DNA of 64,000 bases from Planoprotostelium fungivorum (Eukaryota > Evosea > Variosea > Cavosteliida > Cavosteliaceae): the NCBI GenBank assembly GCA_003024175.1, contig MDYQ01000100.1, positions 62,001 through 126,000 on the forward strand, in the 5' to 3' direction. Shown here in pieces: positions 56,531 through 64,000 of this stretch; the first letter of the stretch is position 1; every line of letters starts with the position of its first letter. The notes under the pieces were generated by a model. That model did no database searches and was not told where the DNA came from. It saw only the letters and a program-made list of their open reading frames with translations. The translations under genes were made by a program, and so were the position numbers.

Positions 56531-58961
56531 TCAATGCATGTCTAACAGCTCCCGGATGACTTCAGAGACATCTCCCTGATGTTTACCCAACAGCTGTCGA
56601 TTCTTATCATCATCATACCATCCCATCTCGCTCAACAACTGCATGGAAGAGGCGAATAGAGGTTGCTGCTGTGGCATCTGATACATGATGGGAGCTGCAT
56701 CCTCCATATCATCTTGCATGTGAGCCTGCGGAGCTGATACTTGAACTTGTGGCTCTACTTCTCTCTCCTCTCTCTTCTCGATGATCTCCACTCTCGGCTC
56801 AAACTTGACGCTCATCTGACGTCCATTAGACAATCATCGACCTTGTGTCCATCGTGATGATGTCACCTCAGGTCTCGACGGCTTATTGTTCTTCGGTAGG
56901 ATGGAAGAAAAGAAACTGAAGAGAGAAGATGGAACGTTCATCTTCTTTGGTGATTCCTGATCGTTCATGTTGAGCGTGGCGGCTGCCTGATCTAAGAGGC
57001 TCATCGAGGCGGGGGCGGGTGGGTCCATCTTCGGGCCGATTGGGTCCACTCTCGCAGCGACCGACTCCATCACGTCTACCCTCTGCATCTGTCAGCGACG
57101 TCACATGATGTCTAATGTCGATCATCACCTTGATGGTGATCGGCTTCGATGCGACGACTGTTTCGGCCAAGAGTCTCAGTTTCTCCCTCGCGAGCTCTCC
57201 CTTGACAAATGATTCATCATCGTGATCATCATCACGATCGTCTCGTGGCTGACAATCGTTTTCGATTTCGGGTCGAGGTACCTTTCAAGCATGAGGCGTA
57301 CGTAAGTCAATCTCGTCTTCACCTCTACCCAGGCAGTCTCGACGCGTTGATCTGATGCATCATCATCACGATCGTCTCGTGGCTGACAATCGTTTTCGAT
57401 TCCGAGTCGAGGCACCTTTCAAGCATGAGACGTACGTAAGTCAAATTGTCTCTTCACCTCTACCCAGGCAGTCTCGACGCGTTGATCTGATGCATCATCG
57501 TGATGAGCATCTTCACGATCATCACTCCTGTCCTCCACTTCTCTCCTCTCGTCATCTTCTTCCTCCAATTGTCCGACGAGGCGAATGAGATTGGCAACGT
57601 TCTTCTCGTGCACATCCGACCACGAGTTGGTCTTTAAAGAGGGTACCTTGTCCCAATCGATGTCCTCTGATGAATAATCTTCTTCGTATTCTGGCTCGTC
57701 TTCTCTTTCTGCAGTTCGGAGGCAGTTGGGAGGGTGGACTGAATCGAGGAGGGAGGACACTAGTTCGGTGGTGGTGGTCTCGTCTGAATCGTAAGACTCT
57801 TCTTCTTCTTCTTCGTCTGTGTCGACTTCTCTCTCTTCTTCTTCGTCTATCTCTTCTTCCTCTTCTCTCTCTTCTTCCTCTACCTCTTCCTCTTCTCTCT
57901 CTTCTTCCTCCCTTTCTTCTTCCTCTACCTCTTCTTCTTCTCTCCTTGCTTCTCTGTCTTCTCTCTCCTCTTCTTCCTCTTCTTGCTCGTCTTCTCTCTC
58001 TTCTTCCTCTTCTCTCTCTTCTTCCTCTTCTCTCTCTTCTTCCTCTTCTCTCTCTTCTTCCTCTATGTCATCCAGTCCAGTGAAGGGAAAGTCTTCATCA
58101 TCTGATGCTTCCTGGATGGATGGCAGCACGACTTCACAGCCGTACTCGTCCCAACATAGCTCCTCTTGGATGATGCGGAAGAGATCATCCTTGTCTTCTT
58201 CATCTTGCATCTCCTCCAGCGTGACGGTCCTGTCGTGATCGGTGAGGGTGCATTGCAGCTTCTGAGTCATGTCTTCGACGGCACTTCTCCTCTCGATGTC
58301 TCTGAAGGACTTCTTCACGGCCTCCGCGTCGTTCTCGATGCGATGCATCGTTCTCGATTGGAACTGCGAATGTGAGACGGTGATTGAAATGCCCTCGGGT
58401 CTCACCTCGATGGCTGATTCGACCGACTGCAACACTTTACGTAGGGACATGGCCTTACGGGTGAGATGTTCTACATTGTCCGCCCCTCTCGACAGATAAT
58501 CGGACACTCGTGCTTGGATGGAAGATACGAGTTCGTGGGTGAGGAACTCTTTCTGGGGGATGAACGGGGGTTCGATCATTGGGAATGAAGGCTCTTCATC
58601 GACTTCACTGTCGTTTGGTCAGGGGATTTGTGATGGGATGGAACACTCACCGAACTTCAGGGTCTCTGAGAAGGCGCATGGTCTTCGTTCCTACAAAGTG
58701 GATGTGATCGAGAAACTCGGACCATGATCTCTCGTCATTGATAACTTGTGACTGGGAGCCGATGGTGATGGCAAATTGTTGATGCCAAGGGAAGAAGGCC
58801 CGAAGGACGCCGACGAGAGAGTCCCATTCTCTACCTCCTCTATACACTAATGTCCTTGTGATGGCAGATTGTTCATCGAATACTTCAGACTTTATCTGTG
58901 ACGCTGTTAATCACAGCTTTCCATCTCCAATCATTATCACCTTCAGAGGACAAATGGACAT
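56531..58961 (-). CDS. PB1...UBA protein, p62/NBR1-like autophagy receptor candidate
   Basis: The first exon is seven codons (MSICPLK, ATG at 58961). The next gives IKSEVFDEQSAITRTLVYRG, GREWDSLVGVLRAFFP and FAITIGSQSQVINDERSWSE, the strand-helix layout of a PB1-like domain. A long middle follows: helices (DNVEHLTRKAMSLRKVLQSV), acidic motifs (EDFPFTGLDD, DIDWDKVP), and a Glu/Arg run coded by CTTCCT-type repeats (57795-58070). A 31-residue exon (VPRLGIENDCQP...AWVE) is present almost twice in tandem. The C-terminus is a UBA-type domain (LLSEMGWYDDDKNRQLLGKH, GDVSEVIRELLDMH). This order matches SQSTM1/NBR1 receptors, but no ZZ zinc finger or FW domain is seen. EDFPFTGL could serve as an Atg8-binding LIR; inference. 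Confidence 0.7.
57228..57497. repeat. Two-copy tandem duplication, about 134 bp unit, covering one exon and its intron
   Basis: Copy 1 is about 57228-57362, copy 2 about 57363-57497. The two share GGCTGACAATCGTTTTCGAT and TGATCTGATGCAT with few changes (GGTACC vs GGCACC; ATCTCGTC vs AATTGTCTC). Each copy contains one exon of the PB1...UBA gene plus the flanking ~42-nt intron, and both introns keep usable GT and AG ends. The duplication therefore adds 31 residues without shifting frame. Confidence 0.88.
57795..58070. repeat. CTTCCTCTTCTCTCT simple repeat coding a Glu/Arg-rich tract
   Basis: Purine-rich on the coding (minus) strand, giving repeated EEEEREEEE units in the PB1...UBA protein. A similar but separate tract at 10805-10990 codes the acidic tail of PWP2. 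Confidence 0.85.
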
Positions 58962-59530
58962 GGTCGATGATTCTATACAAATGGCTTTCAAACAGTTGTC
59001 TATGTACTATGTAAACAGTATGTATCTCGAAGCTCCTCTGTTTCAGAAGCTCCACGTGATCGTTTTCGTAATGCTGGGGTTCTGCTTCCCTCTCAGCCCT
59101 TTGTATTGTCTACATTCCTTACATTCTCCCGAATATTTCATTATCTTCGGACCATTTGTGTCGACGCATTTCAATTCATAAAAGTGGAGGAAATCTTAGT
59201 TTTCTTCCGTTTCCAGGACACGCAGCATGAGGACTTACGCTCTATATATCTCCTCCTATTTTCCGGGAGCTGGAAACGGGAACAGAGGTCACACATAGAA
59301 AGCGTAAAGAGAAGAGATGGGGACTCGAAGATGGGGTGTGGAAGCCACACCGTTTGGTGGCAGATCGTCCATCCATGCAAGAGACAGATTCAAATGGGTC
59401 GAGAGGTGAAGGAAGAGGGTTTCATCCTGTAGATATAAGTATGAACCCCGTGGCGTCACATTGCATCGAGACGAAACAGAAATCATCGACATCTGATTCT
59501 CTTTATCGATCGTCTTCATCGTCATCTCCT
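58962..59530. other. Intergenic between ABCC transporter 3' end and PB1...UBA gene
   Basis: About 570 bp. Plus-strand open frames (58858-59181, 59106-59432) lack splice support, and one overlaps the opposite gene's start. It holds the promoter of the PB1...UBA gene by position. No gene supported. Confidence 0.4.

Positions 59531-64000
<4,470 letters not shown>

Noticed and set aside
57670-58238. Ser-rich or Leu-rich plus-strand frames opposite the PB1...UBA gene
   Set aside because: Shadow of the CTTCCT repeat; the minus-strand frame extends well beyond the repeat and carries recognisable ends.

Overview
This is nuclear DNA of a compact eukaryotic genome. About 36 protein genes lie on both strands, almost all spliced, and gaps between genes are mostly 20-700 bp. 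Introns are GT-AG and usually 35-120 nt; several are 36-47 nt, and longer ones are filled with GATG/ATC simple repeats. The organism is probably a ciliated, probably unicellular or simple eukaryote. IFT80 implies a cilium. A full Groucho/TLE corepressor, a PARP1, an ANO10-like anoctamin, a heterotrimeric G-alpha and a PB1...UBA autophagy-receptor-like protein point to an opisthokont or amoebozoan-grade lineage. His/Pro/Tyr-rich XYPPX-type proteins and an Asn-rich tract are common in amoebozoans, so I do not commit to a phylum. I saw no tRNA, rRNA, CRISPR, transposon or virus-like element.

Layout. 1-7246: a GSDH-PKD secreted protein (cut by the left edge), a small ORF, and a large type I membrane protein made of exon-encoded repeats. 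7439-10451: an archaeal-looking RNase HII, an unknown gene and an alpha/beta hydrolase. 10639-17652: ribosome and RNA-processing block with PWP2, RPL18A and CSTF1. 18065-25704: G-alpha, NAD synthase, an XYPPX protein, an MFS transporter, a possible PTB-domain gene and an NmrA-like protein. 25835-31584: anoctamin, a tiny CXC-domain protein and two unknowns. 31832-37165: IFT80, a coiled-coil protein, a TMEM222 homologue and an unknown membrane protein. 37207-39054: a cluster of His/Gly/Pro/Tyr-rich small proteins. 39406-43683: PARP1 and an unknown convergent gene. 43809-47057: the second, GPI-type GSDH-PKD paralogue. 47641-55641: an unknown nuclear Asn-rich protein, a CCR4/ANGEL-type exonuclease, Groucho and a secreted MRH-like protein. 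56531-64000: the PB1...UBA protein with a duplicated exon, and an ABCC transporter cut by the right edge.

There are no operons. Many neighbours are convergent with stop codons only 19-190 bp apart, so 3' UTRs should overlap. Gene models were built by hand: I matched splice sites so that reading frame and family motifs stay continuous. First exons are the least certain part. The observations most likely to be new are the exon-per-repeat ectodomain protein (2974-7246), the His/Pro-rich paralogue cluster (37207-39054), the exon-duplicated PB1-UBA protein (56531-58961) and a short motif shared by introns of unrelated genes.
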